A stretch of DNA of 64,000 nt, taken from positions 620,001-684,000 of the forward strand of contig JBBMNZ010000052.1 in the NCBI GenBank assembly GCA_037954325.1. Reading direction: 5' to 3'. Origin of the DNA: Fistularia commersonii. Lineage: Eukaryota > Chordata > Actinopteri > Syngnathiformes > Fistulariidae. Made by a program: the position numbers and the translations under genes. Shown in pieces: positions 15,001 through 28,016 of the stretch (positions are counted from its first letter, which is position 1; each line of letters starts with the position of its first letter). The notes under the pieces are model-generated. The model worked only from the letters and a program-made list of their open reading frames with translations, was not told the origin of the DNA and searched no databases.

Positions 15001-18000
15001 AAGGGATTACACTGAATTTGACATATATTGTCCAGAATCATGTCCTAAACAACATATTTCAACAGCGGGAACCAGCTTGATGAAATTCATTAGTTATATC
15101 CACTCCTAATCAGAAACGTCTCAACTCGGTGAGATAAGCACTTTTTTCACGAATGGCTATATCTTTTAAACTTATCGCTGGATTACACTGAATTTGACAT
15201 GTGTTTTGCAGAATCATGTCCTAAACAACAAATTTCAACAGCAGAAACCAGCGTGATGAAATTCAAAAGTTATTTCCACTCCTAATCAAAAACGCTTCAA
15301 CTCGGTGAGATAAGTACGTTTTTATAACGAATGGCTATATATGTTGAACTTGTGAAGGGATTACACTTAATTTGACATATATTGTGCAGAATTATGTCAT
15401 ATACAACATATTTCAACAGCAGAAACCAGCTTGATGAAATCCATTAGTTATTTCCACTCCTAATCAAAAATGCTTCAACTCGGTGAGATAAGTCCTTTTT
15501 GAAAGAATGGCTATATCCTTTGAACCTTTAATGGGATCACACTGAATTTGACATATATTGTGCAGAATCATATCCCAAAAAACATATTTCAACAGCAGAA
15601 ACCAGCTTGATGAAATTCTTTAGTTATTTCCTCTCCTAAACAAAAACGCTTCAACTCGGTGAGATAAGCATTATTTGCAAGAGTGGCTATATCTTTTGAT
15701 CATGTCGCTGGATTACACTGAATTTGAAATATTTTCTGCAGAATCATGTCCTAAACAACATATTTTAACAGCAGAAACCAGCTTGATGAAATTCAAAAGT
15801 TATTTCCACTCCTAATCAAAAACGCTTCAATCGGTGAGATAAGTACTTTTTGAACGAATGGCTGTATCTTTTGAAATTGTGAAGGGATTACACTGAATTT
15901 GACATATATTGTCCAGAATCATGTCCTAAACAACAAATTTCAATAGCAGAAACCAGCTTGATGAAATTCATTAGTTACTTCCAATACTAATCAAAAACTC
16001 TTCAACTTGGTGAGATAAGCACTTTTTGCACAAATGGCTATATTTTTTGAACCTGGGATGGGATTTCACTGAATTTGACATATATTGTGCAGAATCTTTT
16101 CCTAAACAACATATTTCAACAGCAGAAACCAGCTTGATGAAATTCATTAGTTATTTCCACTCCGAATCAAAAACGCTTCAACTCGGTGAGATAAGCACTT
16201 TTTGATCGAATGGCTATATCTTTTGAACTTGTCGCTGGATTACACTGAATTTGACATATGTTTTGCAGAATCATGTCCTAAACAACATATTTCAACAGCA
16301 GAAACCAGCTTGACGAAATCCATCAGTTATTTCCACTCCTAATCAAAAACGCTTCAACCCGATAAGATAAGCAGTTTTTGAACGAATGGCTATATCTTTT
16401 GAACCTGTGATGTGATTACACTAAATTTGACATATATTGTGCAGAATCATATCCTAAAAAACATATTTCAAGAGCAGAAACCAGCTTAATGAAATTCATT
16501 GATTATTTCCACTCCTAATCAAAAACGCTTCAACTCGGTGAGATAAGCACTTTTTGAACGAATGGCTATATCTTTTGAACTTTTGAAGGGATTACACTGA
16601 ATTTGACATATATTGTGCAGAATCATGTCCTAAACAACAAATTTCAACAGCAGAAACCAGCGTGATAAAATTCAAAAGTTATTTCCACTCCTAAACAAAA
16701 ACGCTTCAACTCGGTGAGATAAGTACGTTTTGAACGAATGGCTATATCTTTTGAACTTGTGAAGGGATTACACTTAATTTGACATATATTGTGCAGAATT
16801 ATTTCATATACAACATATTTCAACAGCAGAAACCAGCTTGATGAAATCCATTCGTTATTTCCAGTCCTAATCAAAAACGCTTCAACTCGGTGAGATAAGT
16901 TTCTTTTTGAAAGAATGGCTATATCCTTTGAACCTTTAATGGGATCACATTGAATTTGACATATATTGTGCAGAATCATATCCCAAAAAACATATTTCAA
17001 CATCAGAAACCAGCTTGATGAAATTCTTTAGTTATTTCCTCTCCTAAACAAAAACGCTTCAACTCGGTGAGATAAGCATTATTTGCAAGAGTGGATATAT
17101 CTTTTGATCTTGTTGCTGGATTACACTGAATTTGAAATATTTTCTGCAGAATCATGTCCTAAACAACATATTTCAACAGAAGAAACCAGCTTGATGAAAT
17201 TCAAAAGTTATTTCCACTCCTAATCAAAAACGCTTCAATCGATGAGATAAGTACTTTTTGAACGAATGGCTATAACTTTTGAACTTGTGAAGGGATTACA
17301 CTGAATTTGACATATATTATCCAGAATCATGTCCTAAACAACAAATTTCAATAGCAGAAACCAGCTTGATGAAATTCATTAGTTACTTTCAACACTAATC
17401 AAAAACTCTTCAACTTGGTGAGATAAGAAATTTTTGAACGAATGGCTATATTTTTTGAACCTGGGATGGGATTTCACTGAATTTGACATATATTGTGCAG
17501 AATCTTGTCCTAAACAACATATTTCAACAGCATAAACCAGCTTGATGAAATTCATTAGTTATTTCCACTCCGAATCAAAAACGCTTCAACTCGGTGAGAT
17601 AAGCACTTTTTGAACGAATGGCTATATCTTTTGAACTTGTGAAGGGATTAAACTGAATTTGACATAAATTGTGCAGAATCATGCCCTAAACAACATATTT
17701 CAATAGCAGAAACCAGCTTAATGAAATTCATTAGTTATTTCCACTCCTAATCAAAAACGCTTCAACTCGGTGAGATAAGTCCTTTTGAACGAATGGCTAT
17801 ATCCTTTGAACCTGTAATTGGGATCACACTGACTTTGACATATATTGTGCAGATCATATCCTAAACAACATATTTCAACAGCAGAAACCAGCTTGATGAA
17901 ATTCATTAGTTATTTCCACACCTAATCAAAATTGCTTCAACTCGGTGAGATGAGCAATTTTTGCACGAATGGGTATATCTTTTGATCTTGTCGCTGGATC

Positions 18001-18060
18001 ACACTGAATTTTAAATATTTTCTGCAGAATCATGTCCTAAACAACATATTTCAACAGCAG
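9087..18060 (+). repeat. 8,974-bp higher-order repeat, copy 2 (51 monomers)
   Basis: This is the second tandem copy of the 51-monomer unit, in direct continuation of copy 1. Homology to the start of a further copy runs on to 18,098, where CTCCT in the unit becomes CTCCG, and the array then changes to a different unit. The substitutions seen against copy 1 are few enough to put identity above about 99.9% by eye, so this is either a very recent unequal exchange or strongly maintained homogeneity. Confidence 0.95.
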
Positions 18061-18083
18061 AAACCAGCTTGATGAAATTCATT

Positions 18084-19312
18084 AGTTATTTCCACTCCGA
18101 ATCAAAAATGCTTCAACTCGGTGAGATAAGCACTTTTTGATCGAATGGATATCTTTTGAACTTGTCGTTGGATTATACTGAATTTGACATATTTTGTGCA
18201 GAATTTTTTCCTAAACAACATTTTTCAACAGCAGGAACCAGCTTGATGAAATTCATTAGATATTTGCACTCCTAATCAAAAACGCTTCAACTCGGTCTCA
18301 TAGAAACGTTTTAAACGAATGGCTATATCCTTTGAACCCATAATGGGCTCACAAGAATTTGACATATATTGTGCAGAATCATGTCCTAAACCACATATTT
18401 CAACAGCAGAAACCAGCTTGATGAAATTCAAAAGTTATTTCCACTCCTAATCAAAAACGCTTCAACTCGGTGAGATAAGTACTTTTTGAACGAATGGCTA
18501 TATCTTTTGAACTTGTGATGGGATTTCACTGAATTTGACATATATTGTGCAGAATCTTGTCCTAAACAACATATTTCAACAGCAGAAACCAGCTTGATGA
18601 AATTCATTAGTTATTTCCAATTCGAATCAAAAACGCTTCAACACGGTGAGATAAGCACTTTTTTATCGAATGGCTATATCTTTTGAACTTGTCGCTGGAT
18701 TATACTGAATTTGACATATTTTGTGCAGAATCTTTTCCTAAACAACATATTTCATCAGCGGGAACCAGCTTGATGAAATTCATTAGTTATTTCCACTCCT
18801 AATCAGAAACGTCTCAACTCGGTGAGATAAGCACCTTTTTCACGAATGGCTATATCTTTTGATCTTATCGCTGGATTACACTGAATTTGACATGTGTTTT
18901 GCAGAATCATGTCCTAAAAAACATATTTCAATAGCAGAAACCAGCTTGACGAAATCCATCAGTTATTTCCACTCCGAATCAAAAACGCTTCAACCCGATG
19001 AGATAAGCACTTTTTGAACGAATGGCTATATCTTTTGAACCTGTGATGTGATTACACTAAATTTGACATATATTGTGCAAAATCATATCCTAAAGCACAT
19101 ATTTCAACAGCAGAAACAAGCTTGATGAAATTCATTGGTTATTTCCACTCCGAATCAAAAACGCCTCAACTCGGTGAGATAAGCACTTTTTGAACGAATG
19201 GCTATATCTTTTGAACCTTTGAAGGGATTACACTGAATTTGACATATATTGTGCAGAATCATGTCCTAAACAACATATTTCAACAGCAGTAACCAGCTTG
19301 ATGAAATTCAAA
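18084..19312 (+). repeat. 1,229-bp 7-monomer unit, copy 1
   Basis: This unit is marked by a monomer with a 3-base deletion (GAATGGATATCTTTTG at 18,143) and by CTCGGTCTCATAGAAACG near 18,292. Both recur exactly 1,229 bases later. Several of its monomers resemble those of the 8,974-bp unit near 3,430-3,960, in a different order. Its left edge falls within 15 bases of the right edge of the 8,974-bp homology. Confidence 0.92.
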
Positions 19313-20556
19313 AGTTATTTCCACTCCGAATCAAAAATGCTTCAACTCGGTGAGATAAGCACTTTTTGATCGAATGGATATCTTTTGAACTTGTCGTTGG
19401 ATTATACTGAATTTGACATATTTTGTGCAGAATTTTTTCCTAAACAACATTTTTCAACAGCAGGAACCAGCTTGATGAAATTCATTAGATATTTGCACTC
19501 CTAATCAAAAACGCTTCAACTCGGTCTCATAGAAACGTTTTAAACGAATGGCTATATCCTTTGAACCCATAATGGGCTCACAAGAATTTGACATATATTG
19601 TGCAGAATCATGTCCTAAACCACATATTTCAACAGCAGAAACCAGCTTGATGAAATTCAAAAGTTATTTCCACTCCTAATCAAAAACGCTTCAACTCGGT
19701 GAGATAAGTACTTTTTGAACGAATGGCTATATCTTTTGAACTTGTGATGGGATTTCACTGAATTTGACATATATTGTGCAGAATCTTGTCCTAAACAACA
19801 TATTTCAACAGCAGAAACCAGCTTGATGAAATTCATTAGTTATTTCCAATTCGAATCAAAAACGCTTCAACTCGGTGAGATAAGCACTTTTTGATCGAAT
19901 GGCTATATCTTTTGAACTTGTCGCTGGATTATACTGAATTTGACATATTTTGTGCAGAATCTTTTCCTAAACAACATATTTCATCAGCGGGAACCAGCTT
20001 GATGAAATTCATTAGTTATTTCCACTCCTAATCAGAAACGTCTCAACTCGGTGAGATAAGCACCTTTTTCACGAATGGCTATATCTTTTGATCTTATCGC
20101 TGGATTACACTGAATTTGACATGTGTTTTGCAGAATCATGTCCTAAAAAACATATTTCAATAGCAGAAACCAGCTTGACGAAATCCATCAGTTATTTCCT
20201 CTCCGAATCAAAAACGCTTCAACCCGATGAGATAAGCACTTTTTGAACGAATGGCTATATCTTTTGAACCTGTGATGTGATTACACTAAATTTGACATAT
20301 ATTGTGCAAAATCATATCCTAAAGCACATATTTCAACAGCAGAAACAAGCTTGATGAAATTCATTGGTTATTTCCACTCCGAATCAAAAACGCCTCAACT
20401 CGGTGAGATAAGCACTTTTTGAACGAATGGCTATATCTTTTGAACCTTTGAAGGGATTACACTGAATTTGACATATATTGTGCAGAATCATGTCCTAAAC
20501 AACATATTTCAACAGCAGTAACCAGCTTGATGAAATTCAAAAGTTATTTCCACTCC
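19313..20556 (+). repeat. 1,229-bp 7-monomer unit, copy 2
   Basis: This is the second tandem copy, with the short GAATGGATATC monomer at 19,372. Small differences from copy 1 are visible, for example CTTTTTTATCG against CTTTTTGATCG near 18,660/19,888 and CACTCC against CTCTCC near 18,972/20,201. The match ends at 20,557, where CTCCG gives way to CTCCT. Confidence 0.92.
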
Positions 20557-21843
20557 TAATCAAAAGTGCTTCAACTCGGTGAGATAAGTAATTTTTGAAC
20601 GAATGGGTATATCTTTTGAACCTGTGATGTGATTACACTGAATTTGACATATATTGTGCAGGGTCATATCCTAAACAACATATTTCAACAGCAGAAACCA
20701 GCTTGATGAAATTCATTGGTTATTTTCACTCCTGATCAAAAACGCTTCAACTTTGTGAGATAAGCACTTTTTGAACGAATGGCTATATCTTTTGAACCTT
20801 TGAAGGGATTACACTGAATTTGACATATATTGTGCAGAATCTTGTCCAAAACAACATATTTCAACAGCGGGAACCAGCTTGATGAAATTCATTAGTCATA
20901 TCCACTCCTAATCAGAAACACTTTAACTCGGTCTCATGAGCACATTTTGAAAGAATGTCTATATCCTTTGAACTAGTAATGGGCTCACAAGAATTTGACA
21001 TATATTATGCAGAATCATGTCCTAAAAAAACATATTTCAACAGCAGAAACCAGTTTGATGAAATTCATTAGTTATGTCCACTCCGAATCAAAAACGGTTC
21101 AACTCGGTGAGATAAGTCCTTTTTGAATGAATAGCTATATCTTTTGAACTTGTAGCTGGATTACACTGAATTTGACATGTGTTTTGCAGAATCATGTCCT
21201 AAACAACATATTTCAACAGCAGTAACCAGCATGACGAAATCCATCAGTTATTTCCACTCCGAATCAAAAACGCTTCATCTCGGTGAGATAAGTACCTTTG
21301 GAACGAATGGTGATATCTTTTGAACCAATGAAGGGATTACACTGAATTTGACATATATTGTGCAGAACCATGTTCTAAACAACATATTTCAACAGCAGAA
21401 ACCAGCTTGATGAAATTCAAAAGTTATTTCCACTCCGAATCAAAAACGCTTCAACTCGGTGAGTTAAGCACTTTTTGAACGAATGGCTATATCTTTTGAA
21501 CCTTTGAAGGGATTACACTGAATTTGACATATATTGTGCAGAATCATGTCCTAAACAACATATTTCAACAGCAGTAACCAGCTTGATGAAATTCAAAAGT
21601 TATTTCCACTCCTAATCAAAAGTGCTTCAACTCGGTGAGATAAGTAATTTTTGAACGAATGGGTATATCTTTTGAACCTGTGATGTGATTACACTGAATT
21701 TGACATATATTGTGCAGAGTCATATCCTAAACAACATATTTCAACAGCAGAAACCAGCTTGATGAAATTAATTGGTTATTTTCACTCCTGATCAAAAACG
21801 CTTCAACTTTGTGAGATAAGCACTTTTTGAACGAATGGCTATA
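20409..21843 (+). repeat. Partial duplication at 1,056-bp (6-monomer) offset
   Basis: About 380 bases at 20,409-20,787 match 21,465-21,843. Markers are GCAGTAACCAGC, AAAAGTGCTTCAACTCGG, AATGGGTATATC and TTTTCACTCCTGATC. Two substitutions inside the match were seen (CAGGGTC/CAGAGTC and AATTCATTGG/AATTAATTGG). The intervening stretch of about 0.7 kb is ordinary satellite, including a variant monomer with CACTTTAACTCGGTCTCATG near 20,920. Confidence 0.85.
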
Positions 21844-22822
21844 GCTTTTGAACTTGTGAAGGGATTACACTGAATTTGACATACATTGTGCAGAATCATG
21901 TCCTAAACAACATATTTCAACAGTAGAAATCTACAAGATGAAATTCATTAGTTATTGCCACTCCTAATCAAATTTGCTTCAACTCGGTGAGATAAGCACT
22001 TTTTGCACGAATGGCTATATCTTTTGAACCTGTGATGTGATTACACTAAATTTGACATATACTGTGCAGAATCATATCCTAAAACACATATTTCAACAGC
22101 AGAAACCAGCTTGATGAAATTCATAGGTTATTTCCACTCCGAATCAAAAACGCCTCAACTTGGTGAGATAAGTTCTTTTGGAACGACTGGCGATATCTTT
22201 TGAACGTATGAGGGGATTACACTGAATTTGACATATATTGTGCAGAATCATGTTCTAAACAACATATTTCAACAGCAGAAACCAGCTTGATAAAATTCAT
22301 TAGTTATTTACACTCCTAATCAAAAACGCTTCAACTTGGAGAGATAAGCACGTTTTGAAAGAATGGCTATATCCTTTGAACCTGTAATGGGCTCACAAGA
22401 ATTTGACATATATTGTGCAGAATCATGTCCTAAACAACATATTTCAACAGCAGAAACCAGCTTGATGAAATTCATTAGTTATTTCCACTCCTAATCAGAA
22501 ACGTCTCAACTCGGTGAGATAAGCACTTTTTTCACGAATGGCTATATCTTTTGGACTTTTGATGGGATATCTCTGAATATGACATATATTGTGCAGAATC
22601 TTGACCTAACAACAAATTTCAAGAGCAGAAACCAGCTTGATGAAATTCAAAAGTTATTTCCACTCCTAATCAAAAACGCTTCAACTCGGTGAGATAAGTA
22701 CTTTTTTCACGAATGGCTATATCTTTTGGACTTTTGATGGGATTTCTCTGAATATGACATATATTGTGCAAAATCTTGTCCTAAACAACATATTTCAACA
22801 GCAGAAACCAGCTTGATGAAAT
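21791..22822 (+). repeat. Displaced fragment of the 8,974-bp unit
   Basis: This stretch matches 4,201 to about 5,232 at a constant offset of 17,590 (and copy 2 at 13,175-14,206). Markers in order are GGCTATAGC, AGAAATCTACAAGATG, GACATATACTGTGC, GGAACGACTGGCGATATC, GGAGAGATAAGCACG, GATGGGATATCTCTG and TTGACCTAACAACAAATTTC. It is about six monomers long, begins near CTGATCAAAAACGC and ends where ATTCATTGG is replaced by ATCAATTAG. Confidence 0.92.
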
Positions 22823-23319
22823 CAATTAGTTATTTCCACTCCTAATCAAAAACGCTTCTACTCGGTGAGATAAGTCCTTTTTGAACGAATGGCTATATCC
22901 TTTGAACCTGTAATGGGATCACACTGAATTTGACATATATTGTGCAGAATCATGTCCTAAACAACATATTTCAACAGCAGAAACCAGCTTGATGAAATTC
23001 AAAAGTTATTTCCACTCCTAATCAAAAACGCTTCAACTCGGTGAGATAAGTACTTTTTGAACGAATGGCTATATCTTTTGAACTTGTGAAGGGATTACAC
23101 ATAATTTGACATATATTGTGCAGAATCATGTTCTAAACAACATATTTCAATAGCAAAAACCAGCTTGATGAAATTCATTAGTTATTTCCACTCCTAATCA
23201 AAAACGCTTCAACTCGGTGAGATAAAGACTTTTTGAAAGAATGGCTATATCCTTTGAACCTGTAATGGGCTCACAAGAATTTGACATATATTGTGCAGAA
23301 TCATGTCCTAAACAACATA
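22823..23319 (+). repeat. Ordinary satellite linker between blocks
   Basis: This holds roughly three monomers of common types (CCTGTAATGGG, CTTGTGAAGGG) with no clear long-range partner. Nothing but satellite is visible. It joins the displaced 8,974-bp fragment to module Y. Confidence 0.8.
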
Positions 23320-25280
23320 TATCAACAGAAAAAAACAACTTGGTGAAATTCTTTAGTTATTTCCAATCCAACTCAAACACGATTAAATTCGATAAGATAA
23401 GCAGTATTTGACCTTATGGCTATATCTTTTGAACTTGTAGCTGGATTACACTGAATATGACATATATTGTGTAGAATCATGTCCGAAACGACATATATCA
23501 GCAGCAAAAACCAGCATATTGAAATTCATTAACTATTTCCGCTCCATCTCAAAAACGCTTCAACACAGTGAGTTATGCAGTTTTTGAACAAATGGCTATA
23601 TCTTTTGAACTTACGGCTGGATTACACTGAATTTGACATATATGTGCAGAATCATGTCCTAAACAACATATTTCAACAGCAGAAACCAGCTTGATGAAAT
23701 TCATTAATTATTTCCATTCCTAATCAAAAACGCTTCAACCCGATAAGAAAAACACTTTTTGAACTAATGGCTATATCTTTTGAATCTGTTATTGGATTAC
23801 ACTGAAGTTGACATATATTGTGCAGAATCATGTGCTAAAAACAAAATATTTCAAACGCAGAAACCAGCTTGATGAAATTCATTAGTTATTTCCACGCCGA
23901 ATCAATTACGCTTCAACTCGTTGAGATAAGCACTTTTTGAACGAAAGGCTATATCCTTTGAACTTGTGGCTAAATTACACTGAATTTGACATATATAGTG
24001 CAGAATCATGTCCTAAACAAAATATATCAACAGCAAAAACCAGCATATTGAAATTCATTAGTTATTTTCGCTCCAACTCAAAAACGATTCAACTCAGTGA
24101 GTTATGCTGATTTTGAACAAATGGCTATATATTTTGAACTTGTGGCTGGATTACACTGAATTTGACATATATTGTGCAGAATCATGTCCTAAACAACATA
24201 TTTCAACAGCAGAAACCAGCTTGATGAAATTCATTCGTTATTTCCACTCCTAATCAGAAACGTCTCAACTCGGTGAGATAAGCACTTTTTAATGAATGGC
24301 TATATCTTCTAAACCTGTGATGGGATTACACTGAAGTTGACATATATTGTGCAAAATCATGTCCTAAACAACATATATCAACAGCAGATACCAGCTTGAT
24401 GAAATTCATCGGTTATTTACACTCCGAATCAAATACGCTTCAACTCGGTGAGATAAGCACTTTTTGAACGAATGGCTATATCTTTTGAACTTGTTGCTGG
24501 ATTACACTGAATTTGATATATATTGTGCAGAATCATGTCCTAAAAATATATTTCAACAGCAGAAACCAGCTTGATGAAATCCATTAGTTATTTCCACTCC
24601 TAATCAAAGACGCTTCAACTCGGTGAGATAAGTCCTTTTTGAACGAATGGTTATATCTTTTGAACCTATGAAGGGATTACACTGAATTTGACATATATTG
24701 TGCAGAATCACGTCCTAACCAATATATTTCAACAGCAACAACCAGCTTGATAAAATTCAAATGTTATTTCCACTCCTAATCAAAAACGCTTCAACTCGGT
24801 GAGATAAGTCCTTTTGAACGAATGGCTATATCTTTTGAACTTGTGAAGGGATTACACTGAATTTGACATATATTGTGCAGAATCATGTCCTAAACAACAA
24901 ATCTCAACAGTAGAAACCAACTTGATGAAATCCATGAGTTATTTCCACTCCTAATCTAAAACGCTTCAACTCGGTGAGATAAGCACTTTTTGAACGAATG
25001 GCTATATATTTTGATCCTGTAAATGGGTTACACTGAATTTTACATATATATTGCAGAATCATGTGCTAAAAAACATATTTCAACAGTAGAAACAAGCTTG
25101 ATGAAATTCATTAGTTTTTTTCACTCCGAATCAAATACGCTTCAACTCCGTGAGATAAGAACTTTTTGCACGAATGGCTATATCTTTTGGACTTTGGAGG
25201 GGTTTTCACTGAATCTGACATATATTGTGCAGAATCATGTTCTAAACAACATATTTCAACAGCAGAAACCAGATTGATTG
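23320..25280 (+). repeat. Module Y, copy 1 (shared with ~37.4 kb and ~50.9 kb)
   Basis: The block begins with CAACAGAAAAAAACAACTTG and runs through a set of distinctive monomers: CGATTAAATTCGATAAG with GACCTTATGGC, GAACTTACGGCTGG, CCCGATAAGAAAAACAC, GTGCTAAAAACAAAATATTTC, CACGCCGAATCAATTACG and GAGTTATGCTGATTTTG. The same order recurs from about 37,400 and from about 50,890. From about 24,640 it joins the segment found at 2,110-2,770 of the 8,974-bp unit (GGTTATATC, CACGTCCTAACCAA, CTTTGGAGGGG). It is shorter than the other copies between 24,600 and 24,660, where monomers have been lost. Confidence 0.85.
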
Positions 25281-25300
25281 AATTCATCAGTTATTTCCAC

Positions 25301-28016
25301 TCCGAATCAGAAATGCTTCAACTCGGTGAGATAAGCACTTTTTGCACGAATGGCTATATCTTTTGATCTTGTCGCTGGATTATACTGAATTTGACATATT
25401 TTGCGCAGATTATTGTCCTAAACATCATATTTCAACAGCAGAAACCAGCTTGATGAAATTCATTAGTTATTTCCACTCCGAATCAATTACGCTTCAACTT
25501 GGTGAGATAGCACTTTTTGAACGAATGGCTATATCTTTTGAACTTGTGGCTGGATTAAACTGAATTTGACATATATTGTGCAAAATCATGTCCTAAAAAT
25601 ATATTTCAACAGCAGAAACCACCATGATAAAATTCATTAGTTTTCCACTCCTAATAGAAAACGTTTCAACTCAGTGATATAAGCCCTTTTTGAACGAAAG
25701 GCTATATCTTTTGAACTTGGGCTAGATTACACTGAATTTGAAATATATTTTGCAGAATCATGTCTTAAACAACATATATCAACAGCAACAACCAGCATAT
25801 ATATATTAATTAGTTATTTCCGCTCCAACTCAAAAACGCTTCAATTCGGTGATTTATGCGGTTTTTGAACAAATGGCTATATCTTTTGAATTTGTAGCTG
25901 GATTGCACTGAATTTGACATATATTTTGCAGAATCAGGTCCTGAACAACATATTTCAACAGCAGAAACCAGCTTGATGAAATCCATTCGTTATTTCCAGT
26001 CCTAATCAAAAACGCTTCAACTCGGTGAGATAAGTCCTTTTTGAACGAATGGTTATATCATTTGAACCTAAGAAGGGATTACACTGAATTTGACATATAT
26101 TGTGCAGAATCATGTCCTAAACAACATATTTCAACAGCAGAAACCAGCTTGATGAAATTCAAATGTTATTTCCACTCCTAATCAAAAATGCTTCAACTCG
26201 GTGAGATAAGTACTTTTTGAACGAATGGCTATATCTTTTGAACTTGTGACTGGATTGCACTGAATTTGACATATATTGTGCAGAATCATGTCCTAAACAA
26301 CAAATCTCAACAGTAGAAAACAACTTGATGAAATCCATTAGTTATTTCCACTCCTAATCTAAAACACTTCAACTCGGTGAGTAAAGCACTTTTTGAATGA
26401 ATGGCCATATATTTTGATCCTGTAGCTGTGTTACACTGAATTTGACATATATATTCCAGAATCATGTGCTAAAGAACATATTTCAACAGTAGAAACCAGC
26501 TTGATGATATTCATTAGTTATTTCCATTCCGAATCAAATACGCTTCAACTCGGTGAGATAAGTACTTTTTGAACGAATGGCTATATCTTTTAAACTTGTA
26601 ACTGGATTACACTGAATTTGATATATATTGTGCAGAATCATGTCCTAAAAAAATATTTCAACAGCAGAAACCAGCATGATAAAATTCATGAGTTTTCCAC
26701 TCCTAATCAAAAACGCTTCAACTCCGTGAGAAAAGAACTTTTTGAACGAATGGCTATGTCTTTTGGACTTTGGAGGGGTTTTCACTGAATTTGACATATA
26801 TTGTGCAGAATCATGTCCTAAACAACATATTTCAACAGCAGAAACCAGCTTGATGGAATTCATTAGTTATTTCCTCTCCGAATCAGAAATGCTTCAACTC
26901 GGTGAGATAAGCACTTTTTGCACGAATGGCTATATCTTTTGATCTTGTCGCTGGATTATACTGAATTTGACATATTTTGTGCAGATTATTGTCCTAAACA
27001 TCATATTTCAACAGCAGAAACCAGCTTGATGAAATTCATTAGTTATTTCCACTCCGAATCAATTACGCTTCAACTTGGTGAGATAGCACTTTTTGAACGA
27101 ATGGCTATATCTTTTGAACTTGTGGCTGGATTAAACTGAATTTGACATATATTGTGCAAAATCATGTCCTAAAAATATATTTCAACAGCAGAAACCACCA
27201 TGATAAAATTCATTAGTTTTCCACTCCTAATAGAAAACGTTTCAACTCAGTGATATAAGCCCTTTTTGAACGAAAGGCTATATCTTTTGAACTTGGGCTA
27301 GATTACACTGAATTTGAAATATATTTTGCAGAATCATGTCTTAAACAACATATATCAACAGCAACAACCAGCATATATATATTAATTAGTTATTTCCGCT
27401 CCAACTCAAAAACGCTTCAATTCGGTGATTTATGCGGTTTTTGAACAAATGGCTATATCTTTTGAATTTGTAGCTGGATTGCACTGAATTTGACATATAT
27501 TTTGCAGAATCAGGTCCTGAACAACATATTTCAACAGCAGAAACCAGCTTGATGAAATCCATTCGTTATTTCCAGTCCTAATCAAAAACGCTTCAACTCG
27601 GTGAGATAAGTCCTTTTTGAACGAATGGTTATATCATTTGAACCTAAGAAGGGATTACACTGAATTTGACATATATTGTGCAGAATCATGTCCTAAACAA
27701 CATATTTCAACAGCAGAAACCAGCTTGATGAAATTCAAATGTTATTTCCACTCCTAATCAAAAATGCTTCAACTCGGTGAGATAAGTACTTTTTGAACGA
27801 ATGGCTATATCTTTTGAACTTGTGACTGGATTGCACTGAATTTGACATATATTGTGCAGAATCATGTCCTAAACAACAAATCTCAACAGTCGAAACCAAC
27901 TTGATGAAATCCATTAGTTATTTCCACTCCTAATCTAAAACGCTTCAACTCGGTGAGAAAAGCACTTTTTGAATGAATGGCTATATATTTTGATCCTGTA
28001 GCTGGGTTACACTGAA
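25301..28016 (+). repeat. 9-monomer duplication at 1,576-bp offset
   Basis: The run from 25,301 to about 26,440 matches 26,877 to about 28,016. Markers are GCAGATTATTGTCCTAAACATC, a run with CCTAAAAATATATTTC, the short TTAGTTTTCCACTCC (3 bases fewer), GAACTTGGGCTAG, CAGCATATATATATTAATTAG and GAATCAGGTCCTGAAC. The match is close to exact up to about 26,310 and decays after that. The block carries several length-variant monomers, which is why nine monomers sum to 1,576 rather than 1,584 bases. Confidence 0.88.

Noticed and set aside
26645..27139. Overlapping open frames on both strands at 26,645-26,863, 26,742-26,942 and 26,918-27,139, repeated at 29,804-30,298 and 44,201-44,695.
   Set aside because: Both strands being open over the same bases, with internal similarity between consecutive frames, is the result of monomer repetition, not of genes.
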